Positions 1 to 9,900 of a stretch of 64,000 bases of DNA are shown in pieces. The DNA lies in contig JABTUK010000006.1 of the NCBI GenBank assembly GCA_015075405.1, positions 434,001 through 498,000 on the forward strand, given 5' to 3'. The DNA comes from Anaerolineales bacterium (GTDB taxonomy: Bacteria > Chloroflexota > Anaerolineae > 4572-78 > J111). The notes beneath the pieces are model-generated. The model was given only the letters and a program-made list of their open reading frames with translations. It did no database searches and was not told the DNA's origin. A program made the translations under genes and the position numbers. Within the stretch, counting starts at the first letter, position 1. Each line of letters begins with the position of its first letter.

Positions 1-833
1 CGCCTGGGGGAGTCGCAACCGGGACAGTCACGGCCATCAACCGTCATCATGAGGCCCATCTCGCTCACCGCGTAGCGAATCGCCATTGGCGCGGTGTTGT
101 TCAAGGCTGAAGTTCCGTTACTGCCGGAAGAAGTAGGGGGGGTGTGACTGCCTCCCCACAGGCGGGCGATGGTGTTACGCACCTCGCGGGCCGATGCCGC
201 CGGGTCGGGCGTTTCGCGGATGCTCCGGCCACAAATGATGATCGAGACCGGCAATTCCTGGAAAAAGGGCAGTAGCTCGACATTAAGACCCCCCGTAACG
301 GTGACTTTGAAGCCCATATCAATCAACTGCCGGATGGTATCTTTATCGTTTTCGTTCCACTGCCGGGCCGCGTCCTGCTCATCCCAGCCGCGGTGGTAAA
401 CCATTCGCTCCACCCCAAGTTCGCGCCATTCTTTGGCCCGGGCGATGATATCGCGCACGCCGGTCAGTTCCATCAGCATCTCTTTGCCCTGCTTGCGAGC
501 CTCTTCCAGCGCCGATTGCACCGTCGCTAAAGGCGCTCCGCCGATGACCGTCATCATATCGGCTCCAGCGTCAAAAGCCATCTTGGCTTCCAGGCCACCC
601 ACATCAGGCGTTTTGAAGTCGGCGAGGATTAATTTATCGGGGCAGATTTCACGCATGAAGCGGATGGCGTCCAAACCGGCTGCTTTGCATAGAGGTGTGC
701 CGATCTCAATGATATCTACCTCGTCGGCTACTTTAAGGGCCATAGCCAGGGCCGGCGGGATACTGATGTAATCCATCGCTACCTGAAGCAAGGGGAATGA
801 AGGGTTTACCTGCTTTAATGCGCTGCGATTCAT
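1..833 (-). CDS. hxlA: Hexulose-6-phosphate synthase / 3-keto-L-gulonate-6-phosphate decarboxylase family protein (3' end outside window)
   Basis: This gene would condense formaldehyde with ribulose 5-phosphate (or run the related decarboxylation). It starts at the ATG at 831-833 and is open at base 1. The translation shows the family's (beta/alpha)8 barrel signatures in order: VAMDY at the N-terminus, IEIGTPLCKAAG, ADFKTPDVGG with the catalytic Asp-Lys pair, MTVIGGA, YHRGWDEQ, VTVTGGL and IICGRSIRETPDPAA. The 6-phospho-3-hexuloisomerase gene on the other side of the divergent SorC regulator favours synthase over gulonate decarboxylase. The barrel is finished by about residue 225, near the usual length of about 215. 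The frame nevertheless runs on for at least 50 residues, ending in a GRDCPGCDSP stretch, so a C-terminal extension or fused domain is cut by the window edge. Confidence 0.8.
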   Translation of the reverse strand, partial: MNRSALKQVNPSFPLLQVAMDYISIPPALAMALKVADEVDIIEIGTPLCKAAGLDAIRFMREICPDKLILADFKTPDVGGLEAKMAFDAGADMMTVIGGAPLATVQSALEEARKQGKEMLMELTGVRDIIARAKEWRELGVERMVYHRGWDEQDAARQWNENDKDTIRQLIDMGFKVTVTGGLNVELLPFFQELPVSIIICGRSIRETPDPAASAREVRNTIARLWGGSHTPPTSSGSNGTSALNNTAPMAIRYAVSEMGLMMTVDGRDCPGCDSPR

Positions 834-885
834 TGTTATATAAACTCCTACGGGTAAAATTCTTAATGTTTTGTAACTGCTCAGC

Positions 886-1003
886 CATGTCATTTCGACC
901 GCAGGGAGAAATCCCCGATACCTTACGTTTACGTGTTGCGCCCTGGGGATTTCTCGACCCTTCGCTTCGCTCAGGACAGGCTCTTTGGTCTCGAAATGAC
1001 ATG
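886..1003. repeat. Dispersed palindromic repeat, copy 1
   Basis: The element starts with CATGTCATTTCGA and ends with the exact complement TCGAAATGACATG; inner arms around GGGATTTCTC also pair. A diverged copy with the same ends lies at 47265-47353. It is non-coding and lies between hxlA and its probable operator. Confidence 0.75.
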
Positions 1004-1034
1004 AGCCAGAGTAGTAACAATGTTTTTAGTTATT

Positions 1035-1050
1035 TTGCACAAATGTGCAA
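1035..1050. promoter_or_regulatory. Candidate operator palindrome
   Basis: TTGCACAAATGTGCAA has 6-bp complementary arms around AAAT in the divergent hxlA/sorC intergenic region. Symmetric AT-flanked sites of this kind are typical for SorC/DeoR-type regulators, so binding by the adjacent SorC protein is inferred, not shown. Confidence 0.4.
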
Positions 1051-1262
1051 TAATTTCACTTATGTTCTACATTAGAATTAATGATAAGATGTTTAACAAG
1101 TGAGGGGAAGTGATGAATGTCAGCAAAAAGAGGTGACAAATGTCACTGATTACCCCTGATTATTGCTATTATAATCTAATCAGAGGGATTCTGCAACTTT
1201 CACATAATTGAATTTATTTCACATTTGTCTCGGCTTAAGTGAAACAAAATACAACAATTGTG

Positions 1263-1291
1263 TTGACTTACCATAACAACTAGGGTAAACT
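1263..1291 (+). promoter_or_regulatory. Candidate sigma-70 promoter for the SorC gene
   Basis: TTGACT at 1263-1268 and TAAACT at 1286-1291 are separated by 17 bp. The element lies about 125 bp upstream of the SorC start. A CAACA/TGTTG dyad overlaps the -35 box. Confidence 0.4.
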
Positions 1292-1416
1292 GGCTTAAAT
1301 GAAATTCAGTCGAGGCGGCAGTAAGGGGCGAATGAGAAAAAAGGTAGTTCCATCTTTAGGGCCGTCAGTTAAAAGAGATAGAGGATAAAAATTCTGAAAC
1401 GGAAAAGAGATTTGAG

Positions 1417-2382
1417 ATGATGCAGCTTGACGACGAACGATCGCTCCTCCTGGCTCGCGTAGCTTCTTTATACTATGATCAGAGTAAATCTCAACAAGAA
1501 ATTGCCGAAGAGGTTGGGGTGTCGAGGTCGGCTATCTCTCGCTTCCTCACCGAAGCCCGTGATAAAGGTATTGTTGAGATCATTGTCCATTACCCCTGGC
1601 GCACCTCTCCTGAATTAGAGCAAAAGCTTATTTCGATATTTAATCTAAAAGCTGCTAAAGTTTTGGTTAGGGAGAATAAATCTTATGAGGAGATGCTGCA
1701 GGGCTTGGGAATTCTCGCAGCTCGCTATTTAAATAACATTCTGCACGATGGAATGACGCTGGGGATTTCCTGGGGTACGGCGCTTTATCAGATGATCAGG
1801 GCGATGCCGATGCGGGATTTGCCCGGGGTAGAGGTGGTGCAGCTCATCGGGGCTACGGGTTCGGAAGGCGTACCGACCGACGGTCCGATTTTGGCTCAAC
1901 TTCTGAGCAATCGGTTAGGCGGCTTCTGCCGGTATCTACATGCGCCTTTGATTGTCGAGAATGAGGCGGGACGTGAAATATTACTGCAAGACCGTAATAT
2001 TCGAGAGACATTTGCCCGGGCCGCCCGGGCGGATGTGGCCCTGGTCGGTATTGGCTCGACCAACTCCGACCTCTATAGCCTCCTGCGGGCCGGCTATGTA
2101 GACGAGACAGAAGCGCAGCGTATTCGGACGGCAGGGGCTGTGGGCGATATTTGCGCCCAGCATTATTCTCTCACCGGCCAATGGCTAGATATTGATATTA
2201 ATCGCCGGACTATTGGGATTGATTTGGAGATTCTATCAAAAATCCAGACGGTGATCGGTGTGGCTGGCAGCTCGCGTAAAGGGGCGGCTATCTATGGGGC
2301 GTTGCGGGGCGGCCATCTGGATGTTCTCATTACTGATGACCAGGCCGCGCAAAAGATCCTGGCGCTGAGTTATAGCCTTTAA
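1417..2382 (+). CDS. SorC-family sugar-binding transcriptional regulator
   Basis: This 321-residue protein has the normal SorC length. An N-terminal helix-turn-helix (about residues 20-50: SQQEIAEEVGVSRSAISRFL) is followed by the phosphosugar-binding domain, with GISWGTALYQM near residue 113 and VIGVAGSSRKGAAIYGAL near the C-terminus. The start is the first ATG of ATGATG, behind GGAAAAGAG at 1401-1409. It is divergent from hxlA and 26 bp upstream of the aldolase and hexuloisomerase genes, so it very probably controls both arms of this locus in response to a sugar phosphate. The effector cannot be named from sequence. Confidence 0.9.
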   Translation: MMQLDDERSLLLARVASLYYDQSKSQQEIAEEVGVSRSAISRFLTEARDKGIVEIIVHYPWRTSPELEQKLISIFNLKAAKVLVRENKSYEEMLQGLGILAARYLNNILHDGMTLGISWGTALYQMIRAMPMRDLPGVEVVQLIGATGSEGVPTDGPILAQLLSNRLGGFCRYLHAPLIVENEAGREILLQDRNIRETFARAARADVALVGIGSTNSDLYSLLRAGYVDETEAQRIRTAGAVGDICAQHYSLTGQWLDIDINRRTIGIDLEILSKIQTVIGVAGSSRKGAAIYGALRGGHLDVLITDDQAAQKILALSYSL

Positions 2383-2408
2383 CTTGATTTGAATAAGGAG
2401 AAAAAATT

Positions 2409-3245
2409 ATGTCCGTTCAGCCCAGACTTAAGCGGTTACTCGGTCCCGATGGAAAATGCTTTGATGTCGCCATTGATCACGGTATCTTTGGCGAACCAGG
2501 TTTTTTGGCTGGTATCGAAAATATGAAAACGGCGGTCGAAACCATTGTTGCCGCCAATCCTGACGCGGTCCAGCTCAGTCGTGGACAAGCTCACCTGCTT
2601 CAAGAGATTCCCGGCAAGCAGAAGCCGGCCCTGGTTTTGCGGACAGACACCACAAATGTCTACGGGCGGACTCTGCCCCGGTATTTATTTAGCCACTTAA
2701 TGGAAAATGCTGTGGAACAGGCGCTTGTGCTCGATGCCGTAGCTGTGGTGGTCAATCTGCTGTTGCTGCCGGAGCAGCCTGAGTTATACCATCAAAGTAT
2801 TGCCCACATCTCTAAACTTAAACCAGTCTGTGAGCGCTATGGGATGCCGCTGATGATCGAACCATTGGTTATGCAACCCAATGATCGAGCCGGTGGCTAT
2901 ATGGTTGACGGCAATCTGGAGAAAATTATTACCCTGGTGCGCCAGGCGGTTGAGTTGGGGGCGGACATTATCAAGGCGGATCCGTGCGACGACGCCCAGG
3001 AATATCACAAAGTCATCGAAACTGCCTCCGGGATTCCTGTTTTAGTGAGAGGGGGTGGGCGCGTTTCTGATGAAGAGGTTTTAGAACGAACCCTGGCCCT
3101 GATGAAACAGGGAGCAGCCGGAATTGTCTATGGGCGTAACGTGATCCAGCACGCCCGGCCTGATAGAATGACCCAAGCGCTGATGGCTATTGTCCACGAA
3201 GACGCGGATGTGGCCACCGCAGCGGCCATCTTGCGCGGCTCCTGA
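2409..3245 (+). CDS. DhnA/FbaB-type class I aldolase
   Basis: This 278-residue protein belongs to the archaeal-type class I fructose-bisphosphate aldolase (DhnA) family. FDVAIDHGIFG at the N-terminus, LRTDTTNVYG, the Schiff-base lysine segment DIIKADPC near residue 192 and VLVRGGGR followed by GAAGIVYGRNV (phosphate binding) are all visible. AAGGAG at 2395-2400 sets the start. The gene lies between the SorC regulator and the isomerase, 2 bp from the latter. In a ribulose-monophosphate route it would cleave fructose 1,6-bisphosphate. DhnA proteins also act on other ketose phosphates, so the substrate is inferred from context only. Confidence 0.85.
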   Translation: MSVQPRLKRLLGPDGKCFDVAIDHGIFGEPGFLAGIENMKTAVETIVAANPDAVQLSRGQAHLLQEIPGKQKPALVLRTDTTNVYGRTLPRYLFSHLMENAVEQALVLDAVAVVVNLLLLPEQPELYHQSIAHISKLKPVCERYGMPLMIEPLVMQPNDRAGGYMVDGNLEKIITLVRQAVELGADIIKADPCDDAQEYHKVIETASGIPVLVRGGGRVSDEEVLERTLALMKQGAAGIVYGRNVIQHARPDRMTQALMAIVHEDADVATAAAILRGS

Positions 3246-3247
3246 GT

Positions 3248-3802
3248 ATGCAAACCTACCTTCCTCAAATCCTGGCTGAACTACAGGCAACCCTTTCCCA
3301 ACTATCCGCCGGGCACGATGAACCTTTGGCCGCAGCAATTGTGGAGGCCAAAAGGGTTTTTGTCGCCGGGGCGGGCCGGTCGGGCCTGGTTCTGAAAGGT
3401 TTTGCCATGCGGCTGATGCACCTGGGATTTCAAGCGCATGTGGTGGGAGAAACAACGACGCCCAGTATCGCCCCGGATGACTTGCTCCTGATTGGTTCCG
3501 GCTCCGGCGCTACCGGCACGTTGCTTGTGATAGCCAATGAGGCCCGCCGAGTCGGGGCCAGGGTGGCTCTTATTACGATTCGGGCCGATTCCCCCATTGG
3601 GCAGATGGCCCAAATCGCCCTAACCATCCCGGCCTCAACTCCCAAAGTAGCCTCCCCTTACGGCTTTCCATCTATTCAACCCATGGGATCATTGTTTGAA
3701 CAGGCTATGTTCTTAATTTTAGATGGGCTTGTTCTGAAATTAATGACCAGGCTTAAGACCGACTCTGAAACTATGTTTATAAATCATGCCAATTTGGAAT
3801 AA
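3248..3802 (+). CDS. hxlB: 6-phospho-3-hexuloisomerase (SIS domain)
   Basis: The enzyme converts D-arabino-3-hexulose 6-phosphate to fructose 6-phosphate. At 184 residues it is the normal single-SIS-domain length. The sequence has VFVAGAGRSGLVLKGFAMRL (about 36-55), GETTTPSIAPDDLLLIGSGSG (sugar-phosphate site) and the C-terminal GSLFEQAMFLILDG helix typical of this family. Its ATG is 2 bp after the aldolase stop, which indicates translational coupling. With the synthase-like gene at 1-833 it makes the two-step ribulose-monophosphate module for formaldehyde fixation or, in reverse, pentose supply. Confidence 0.88.
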   Translation: MQTYLPQILAELQATLSQLSAGHDEPLAAAIVEAKRVFVAGAGRSGLVLKGFAMRLMHLGFQAHVVGETTTPSIAPDDLLLIGSGSGATGTLLVIANEARRVGARVALITIRADSPIGQMAQIALTIPASTPKVASPYGFPSIQPMGSLFEQAMFLILDGLVLKLMTRLKTDSETMFINHANLE

Positions 3803-4120
3803 CTTCTCACAATCCTACAAGATCCCCCAAAACAGAGTTTGATATCCACGGCTCAGTTTCGCCCCCAACCACAACCCGGTCGGCCCCTCGCCAAACAATT
3901 GCCAGGACCGCGTGCCATTTTCACCGAATCTATAAAAACCCCATCACAGCCGTCCAATCCGGTACTGGGGCGGATTGAGTGTAGATTAACCTCCGGCCCC
4001 CGATATTGGCCAGTTATGGGTTTACCCTGGGCCAGCAAAGCCAGATCACGCCGGGGGTCCAGGGCGGGTAAGGTTGTCTTGTTTGACACGCTCAACTCAT
4101 CCAACAACCCCTTTAAACAT
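3803..4120. other. Intergenic stretch without a supported gene
   Basis: About 320 bp between the convergent hexuloisomerase and glycosyltransferase genes. A minus-strand reading frame at 3853-4107 has no recognisable motif and biased composition, so I do not call it. No clear terminator hairpin with a T-tract is visible. Confidence 0.5.
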
Positions 4121-5326
4121 CTAACCCCGCTTCACTTCCACATAGCGGCCGGCTTTTTTGTCCTCTTTGGCCTGGGCGTACACTTCGAGCATTTTTTGGG
4201 CTTGAGCTTTAATATCAAACCAGGCGACCTTTCGGGCGGCGGCGGCTTTGAACTGCTGGCGCAGGGCTGGATTAGCTATCACCTGGCAGATCGCCTGGGC
4301 CAGGGCCGCGCTGTCATTCTCGGTCAATAACCCCTCCTGGCCGTGGTTGACGGCATCGGCGGTGCCGGGGGCGTCAACGGCCACCACCGGCAAACCGGCG
4401 GCCAGGGCTTCCATCGTAACCAGGCCCTGCGTCTCTGTGACCGAGGCGAAACAAAAAATATCGGCCGCTTTGAGGTAACCGGGAATCTGGTCAAACTCAA
4501 GCCGGCCGGTAAATTCTACCCGCGAGGCGATACCCAGGCTTTCAGCCAGCTCCTCCAAGGCTTTGCGCTCCGGGCCATCGCCAATGAGCACCAGCCGGGT
4601 GTGGTCATGGCGGCGCATCACCTGAGCGGCGGCGATGAGCAGCGTTTCAAAATTTTTCTCTTTGGCCAGCCGTCCCACCGAAATTAAGACCCCCTCATTA
4701 CCCCAGCCCCGCTGATGACGCACCCATTCCCCATCCGCCTGCCGGAACGGTTCCACATCAATACCGGTCGGAATGGCGCTGATGTACTGGCCTGCGACCC
4801 CGCTCTCTTCCAAAATTTGTTTCATGCTCTCACTGGGGGTGATGATATGCTGGCACTGTTCCATATAGCTCAGCACCCAGTCAATAATGACCCGCTTGGT
4901 TAATTCCTGGCTAAAAGGGACGTAATGGCTGTATTCATCGTAACGAGTATGAAAGGTAAAAACCAGCGGCGCGCTTAACTCTTGGGCTTTGTGGGCCGCA
5001 ACCTGACCCAACAAAAAGGGATGATGGCTGTGAATAACATCGGGCTTGAGGATGGGCAGAACTTCGGAGATGAACGGGGAAACCGGGATGGGCAAAGCGT
5101 AGTCGTTGATAGGGACTTCGATGGCCGGGTAGCGAAAGATAAACGGTTCGGTATCTTCGTAGGCGCTGGCATGCTGGGCAAAAACAAAAACATTATGGCC
5201 CATCGCCGTCAACTGCTGGCGAAACGTGCTCACCGACCTGACGACGCCGCTCATGGTGGGGAAGTAGTGCCTAAACAATGAGATTCTTGCACACAAAACA
5301 AGAATATTAAGTCTGAACTTGGACAT
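4121..5326 (-). CDS. GT4-family glycosyltransferase with IS-derived N-terminus
   Basis: This is a retaining GT-B glycosyltransferase of the GT4 type (GDP/UDP-sugar dependent). It has DVIHSHHPFLLGQVA, VFTFHTRYDEYSHY, PTGIDVEPF, ISVGRLAKEKNFETLL, and the C-terminal donor-binding stretch ASVTETQGLVTMEALAAG with GLPVVAVDAPG. Family members start with a strand and the loop FxPxxSGV. Here that loop appears as YFPTMSGVVRSV, but the roughly 19 residues before it (MSKFRLNILVLCARISLFR) are encoded inside insertion element copy 1. The same DNA ends copy 2 at 13693-13748. The native start was therefore lost and the reading frame now begins inside the IS, overlapping the transposase stop by 20 bp. Function may survive or be impaired. 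Confidence 0.85.
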   Translation of the reverse strand: MSKFRLNILVLCARISLFRHYFPTMSGVVRSVSTFRQQLTAMGHNVFVFAQHASAYEDTEPFIFRYPAIEVPINDYALPIPVSPFISEVLPILKPDVIHSHHPFLLGQVAAHKAQELSAPLVFTFHTRYDEYSHYVPFSQELTKRVIIDWVLSYMEQCQHIITPSESMKQILEESGVAGQYISAIPTGIDVEPFRQADGEWVRHQRGWGNEGVLISVGRLAKEKNFETLLIAAAQVMRRHDHTRLVLIGDGPERKALEELAESLGIASRVEFTGRLEFDQIPGYLKAADIFCFASVTETQGLVTMEALAAGLPVVAVDAPGTADAVNHGQEGLLTENDSAALAQAICQVIANPALRQQFKAAAARKVAWFDIKAQAQKMLEVYAQAKEDKKAGRYVEVKRG

Positions 5327-6934
5327 TACTCGCCAAGCCAGGGATAACCACTATCTCCCGGAGTTTCAGGGCCATACTGACGACCTGGCGGCCAAAGTCG
5401 GTCAGATAATATTTGTAGCGCTGGCCGACCTTCTTGATCAAATGGTGTGCCCGCAGCCGGGCTAGCAGGCGGGTGATCTGAGCCGAGTTTTTGTCGGGGA
5501 GCAAGGGCTGGAGGGCTTTGTTGGTGAACCCAGTGATGAAAAACTCACCGCGCAACAGGGTGCGAAACAATGAGGCATCCTCTTCAGCGAAGAGATTAAA
5601 ACCCTTGTAGCGGTGCTCGTTTTCGGTCTGAGTTTCAGCCAACTGGTGCAGCTGGGCGACTCCAACTTCGGGGGTTTCGATGGCCGAGATGAACTTGAGA
5701 TAACGCTGGTTGGCGGCCTGCAATAGTTCTTGTAAAGCGGGCAGGCTGTAGATGCTTTTCTTCAGCGGGGCCCATTTCCGACTAGTCGAACCATCGCGAT
5801 GGTGGACTTGGCGGTACTGTCGAAAAAAGGAAACATCGGCCACACTGGTTTCGATGCGCAGGATGAGGTTGAACTTGTCGTACATTTTGATCGCGACCGG
5901 TCCCATCTGGTGTTTAATCCGCCGACCCAACCAGCGGTGGTTATAACGGCTGCCGGCCTCGCCCTGGTAGTTGCCGTGCAACTTGCGACCCAAAAAGGTG
6001 GCAATATCGGCGGGTTGGACCGCCTGAATAAGGGCAGCCAACAGCAGTGGGAAAAAGGCTTGTAGGGTTTGGGTTGACTTGAAAATTAAGTCGGTGGCGT
6101 ACTCGGCTTGCAGAATGCTCCAGTGGTACTGAAGGCCAAGTTTAGTCACAACCGGGCAGTAGGCTTGGGCCAACTGATCCAACTTGGCCTGGAAATTTTC
6201 CAGATTGAACTGAGCCGCTAACTGGTTGGCCCGCTCGGAATCGGCAATGTGTACAAAAGCGTTGTCGCGCTGTTCAAAGGCAATCTTGTGCTGCGCCAAT
6301 TGGCTGGCTAACCAGTTATGACCGTTGAAATAGAACTGGAGCCCGAAAGGACACCAAGTCGGGACCCGCAGGTAACATAAACCCAGTTCTTCATCGATGA
6401 AATAGAAATAGTAATGCAAACATTTACCCGAACTGCTTTTCACATAGGTCTTGCCCTTCGTCTTATCGTGCCAGGGCCGGTAGGCCGGACAGCGCTCCAT
6501 CGCGGCGAAAATATGGACCAACCCCGGCTGCGGCCCCCGCTTCCTCAAGATGGCCTGGATGCGGTCTTCTTTGCGAAATGCCTGGCTCTTGCGGATGAAC
6601 TCAATCTCGACCTGGTTCTCCACCGCGATGGCCTCCGCTCGCTGTCGAATTTCATCCCGCAGCGAGACGGCAAACTGACCATAGTTAAAAATGCGAAGGT
6701 TATGATTGTACAAATATTTCGTCATCCCTTGAGCATAACACAGCGGCTGCAGATTGCCCCTGATAATCACCCGGTCATAGCAGTTCAATACACCGACCAT
6801 CTCAGCCGCATATTTTTCGGAAAGCAGGGGTGTGCCCATCGCTCAACTCCTTATCTCAGTTCAGGGTTGAGCCAATATACACCCTTGTGTCTGTTATTCA
6901 AAACCTATTTGGTTCCGGCTTGTCCGGGTTAGGG
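5269..6934 (-). mobile_element. Unclassified insertion element, copy 1 (1666 bp)
   Basis: The boundaries come from comparison with copy 2 at 12091-13748: identity runs from GCCTAAAC (5269) to TTAGGG (6934) and stops abruptly on both sides. The ends are short imperfect inverted repeats (GCCTAA/CCCTAA). The flanks (AGTAGT and CTAATC) show no target duplication and belong to two different truncated genes. This copy therefore sits at a deletion or recombination junction, not at a simple insertion. It carries one intact reading frame. Confidence 0.85.
5307..6839 (-). CDS. Putative transposase of the unclassified insertion element (510 aa)
   Basis: This is the only gene of the element and it is intact. 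I recognise it as a conserved, often multicopy protein family that is usually annotated as hypothetical; I cannot place it in a named IS family and see no obvious DDE spacing. Visible features are an N-terminal CYDRVIIRGNL segment, the strongly conserved SGKCLHYYFYFIDEELGLCY and RVPTWCPFGLQFYFNGHNWL blocks (about residues 138-180), a KMYDKFNLILRIET block, and a C-terminal winged-helix-like region (about 430-495, ITRLLARLRAHHLIKKVGQR). Its role in movement is inferred because the element containing it occurs twice with sharp ends, once with a 2-bp AA duplication. Confidence 0.75.
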   Translation of the reverse strand: MGTPLLSEKYAAEMVGVLNCYDRVIIRGNLQPLCYAQGMTKYLYNHNLRIFNYGQFAVSLRDEIRQRAEAIAVENQVEIEFIRKSQAFRKEDRIQAILRKRGPQPGLVHIFAAMERCPAYRPWHDKTKGKTYVKSSSGKCLHYYFYFIDEELGLCYLRVPTWCPFGLQFYFNGHNWLASQLAQHKIAFEQRDNAFVHIADSERANQLAAQFNLENFQAKLDQLAQAYCPVVTKLGLQYHWSILQAEYATDLIFKSTQTLQAFFPLLLAALIQAVQPADIATFLGRKLHGNYQGEAGSRYNHRWLGRRIKHQMGPVAIKMYDKFNLILRIETSVADVSFFRQYRQVHHRDGSTSRKWAPLKKSIYSLPALQELLQAANQRYLKFISAIETPEVGVAQLHQLAETQTENEHRYKGFNLFAEEDASLFRTLLRGEFFITGFTNKALQPLLPDKNSAQITRLLARLRAHHLIKKVGQRYKYYLTDFGRQVVSMALKLREIVVIPGLASNVQVQT

Positions 6935-9900
6935 CTAATCAGGTCCAGACGAACCGTAGCCACCCGGCTTCGGCTCGTATTGGTGATCGAAATAGGCACG
7001 GTGACAGAGGCGCCCGGCGCATAGCTGGGCGGATCGGTTTGGGCAATAGCCCAGCTTAACAGGTTGCGCAGGAAATTCTGGGTATCGTTGGTGAATTGAC
7101 CCTGGGCAGAACCCCAGTCGTCATAAATGCTGGTGACAATCACTTGCCCCTGCCCATAAGGGTAGGTTAATGCGCCGGGCAAGCCGTTCTGAGTCCGGCT
7201 GAGCAATATGGTAGCGTCGTCGGGATAGACCGTAAAATAGCCATCCACATTAGCGGTCAGGTAGGTCTGGTTGAAACCGGCCAGGGCCGGGTGATAACTG
7301 TCGAGGAAGAGCGCAGCGCTGAAGCAACTGTTGTCTTCCTGCCAGCCATAGCCGTCCACGCCGTCGCCGGGTAAGACCCGGTAATGCCGGCCATGCTGCT
7401 GGGCGAAGGCCATGATCGTACCGCCGGCCTCGGCGTAACTTTCCAGGCGTTTCTTAAAGATAACGGCCTTATCCAACCCATACAGCCCACCGGAGGGAAT
7501 GATCAGGACAGGATATTTCTCGGCAGTGGCCAGGGGGTCAAAATCGGCGTCAACAAAAGTCGCCAGCTCGCCTAATTTATTAACCATTTGCCACATCGCG
7601 CTCGAATAGCCGCGCTGCAGAATGGCCACGCGGGCCTCGGTGCGCGTGCCGCCGGGCGGGGTGATCATCTGGGCGCTGGGAGCGGCAGGAGGCAGCGGCG
7701 GTGGGGAGAGGAGAGGACGAGGAGACGAGGAAGCGTCCCCAGGCCCGGGCCAGGGAGAAGCAGGCAGCGCGCTGGCGTCGGAGTAATTGTCGTCGGGGTT
7801 ATCACCGCCGGGGCTGGTCCCGGCGGCGCTGCACTGCTGCGGGCCGGGGTTGGTCACCGAAGTGCTGGCTGTGTTGCCGGCGAAGTCGTGAAACTCAAAG
7901 GTACATGTCCAATTTACGGGCGGCACAAAGGGGAAGCGGTCAATGTAAATGTTTGGATTGAGGAGGGTATTAAAGAAGTGAAAAACCTGGGTTATAGCGG
8001 GGATAGACACGCTGTTCGGCTGCTGAGAGCCATGCGTAAACGGCGAAAAGGCGGAGAGCGGCGAGAATTCGGTGATCCCTGAGGATAGATAAGGAACTGC
8101 TGGCTGCGGCCCGGCCAGGGTGATAGGCCCGGCCGCAGGCGGCTGGCAGGAAAGGGTAAAATAGTCCAGCGCCGTTGGCGCGGAGGCGTACAGGTCGGTG
8201 CCTACCGGCTGGCAGTTGTTCATGGCGATGCTACTGGCGGCGTTAATTGAAGATTGCTCCTTTTCCTCAATCAGAATGACCGGTGGCCCGCCCACGATGA
8301 CCCCACCTGGATGCGGCACAGGAATTCCATCTGAATCCCCATTCGGTTTCCGGCCACTCAACCCCCGATGGCTCGTGGCTTTTAGCGTGATGGTGCGGGC
8401 GATAGAATCATCCCAAACTTCTGACTGTTTGCTCCCTTCCTGATCAAATCGTTCAAATGAGCCACCACCACAAGGCGTAAATGATACCTCTAGATCTTGT
8501 GAGCCCGGGAGCGACAAATTCCACAAGACATGGACCGTACTTGTTCCATCGCTCGGCTGAAAGATGATCCATTTATAGTTGTTGATCTCTTGATTTTGAT
8601 AGGCGGACGTACCGACCGAGTCGCACTTCTCCGGCGGCGACATGGTGGCTCCATTCAACTTAGGCCAGACAAAGGCGGCTGCCTTCCCCCCAGCCCAGGC
8701 GTTTCCCTGTATGTCAAACAATCCCCAGTCAGATTGATCTTTTATAGCATCGTCAATGTATTTATAGTAGAAGAGCTTGCCCTGCGGAGGAGCTTCTGGC
8801 CGGTCGAAGGCGTTCTTGGTGAGGACGGCGTGTTGAATAACATAAGAAGCCTGGTGAGATTCAAGCCCACAAGGTTGATTCGAGTCACTACAACCTTTTT
8901 GTTGTGCCTGCGTAAAGGCCATCTCTGTACCGTGCTGCAATCCGGCCTCAGTAATCCAGAAATACTTATCGGCAGGCCAGTTATTCAGTGCAGGATTCCA
9001 GAACATATTACTGTTTTCAATCACATAATCGGCTGCATTTCTGGCATCGCCATAATCGTGGAGACTAATTCCGTCAATACAACTTAATTCAGGATCAGTT
9101 CTTATAGCATCAAGTATACCTCTATATTGAGGAGATAATCCACCAACAACTTTATAGGCTACAACGTGCTCTATCCCCCCAAGCAAAACCGGCTTTTCGT
9201 TGCCCAGCACCGCACAAGCAACCTTAAGTGTCTTGGTGAAATTATTGATATATTCCAGTTGGGTAAGCGCATTAAGAGCCTCACCTTGGTAGGGGATAAA
9301 ATCATACTCATTGATAATTTCCCAGGCGGCTACAGCGGAATCATCGCCTGCCTGTTTAATCTGCCTGTCAACTTCACGGATGAAGTAAGCCCATTTATTC
9401 TCATCACTCGTAGGCGGCTGATCCAATCCTTGGAAAAATTCCGCAACAACACAAACATCCTCTTCGTTATGCTCTGGTTTGCTACAGTATTCGACTTTGC
9501 CTTTAGGGGTAAAATCTTTACACGCCTTAAAATTATCGGGGTTATCTAGATTCAGCCCGGCAGGGTCGGCGCATTCTACATTGAGAAGATGGGATGGGAT
9601 GCCGCCATTTAAGATAATGCTCACTTTTAGGCCCTTATCCTTGGCTACATCTAATGCACCCGTACGTAATGGATCAAGAATATGCACTCTACCCTGGTTG
9701 AGTGAAATGGTTTCATTTATTCCATCGCTTTGTATAACCTCACCCCAGTGGATCGGCCAGCGATCCAGGTTAGTGCCATAGATATCTTGGGCCAGATCAT
9801 AGAAGTTATTAATCGGCGTAGTGGTGGGTAAATTGGTCAGACCCGTCGGTGTTTGATTACGATCTGCCGCTCCCCTAATCCAGTGAGTGATCGTATTAAA

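Noticed and set aside
3853..4107. Minus-strand 84-residue reading frame downstream of the glycosyltransferase
   Set aside because: No family motif, biased composition and no ribosome binding site; could be chance.
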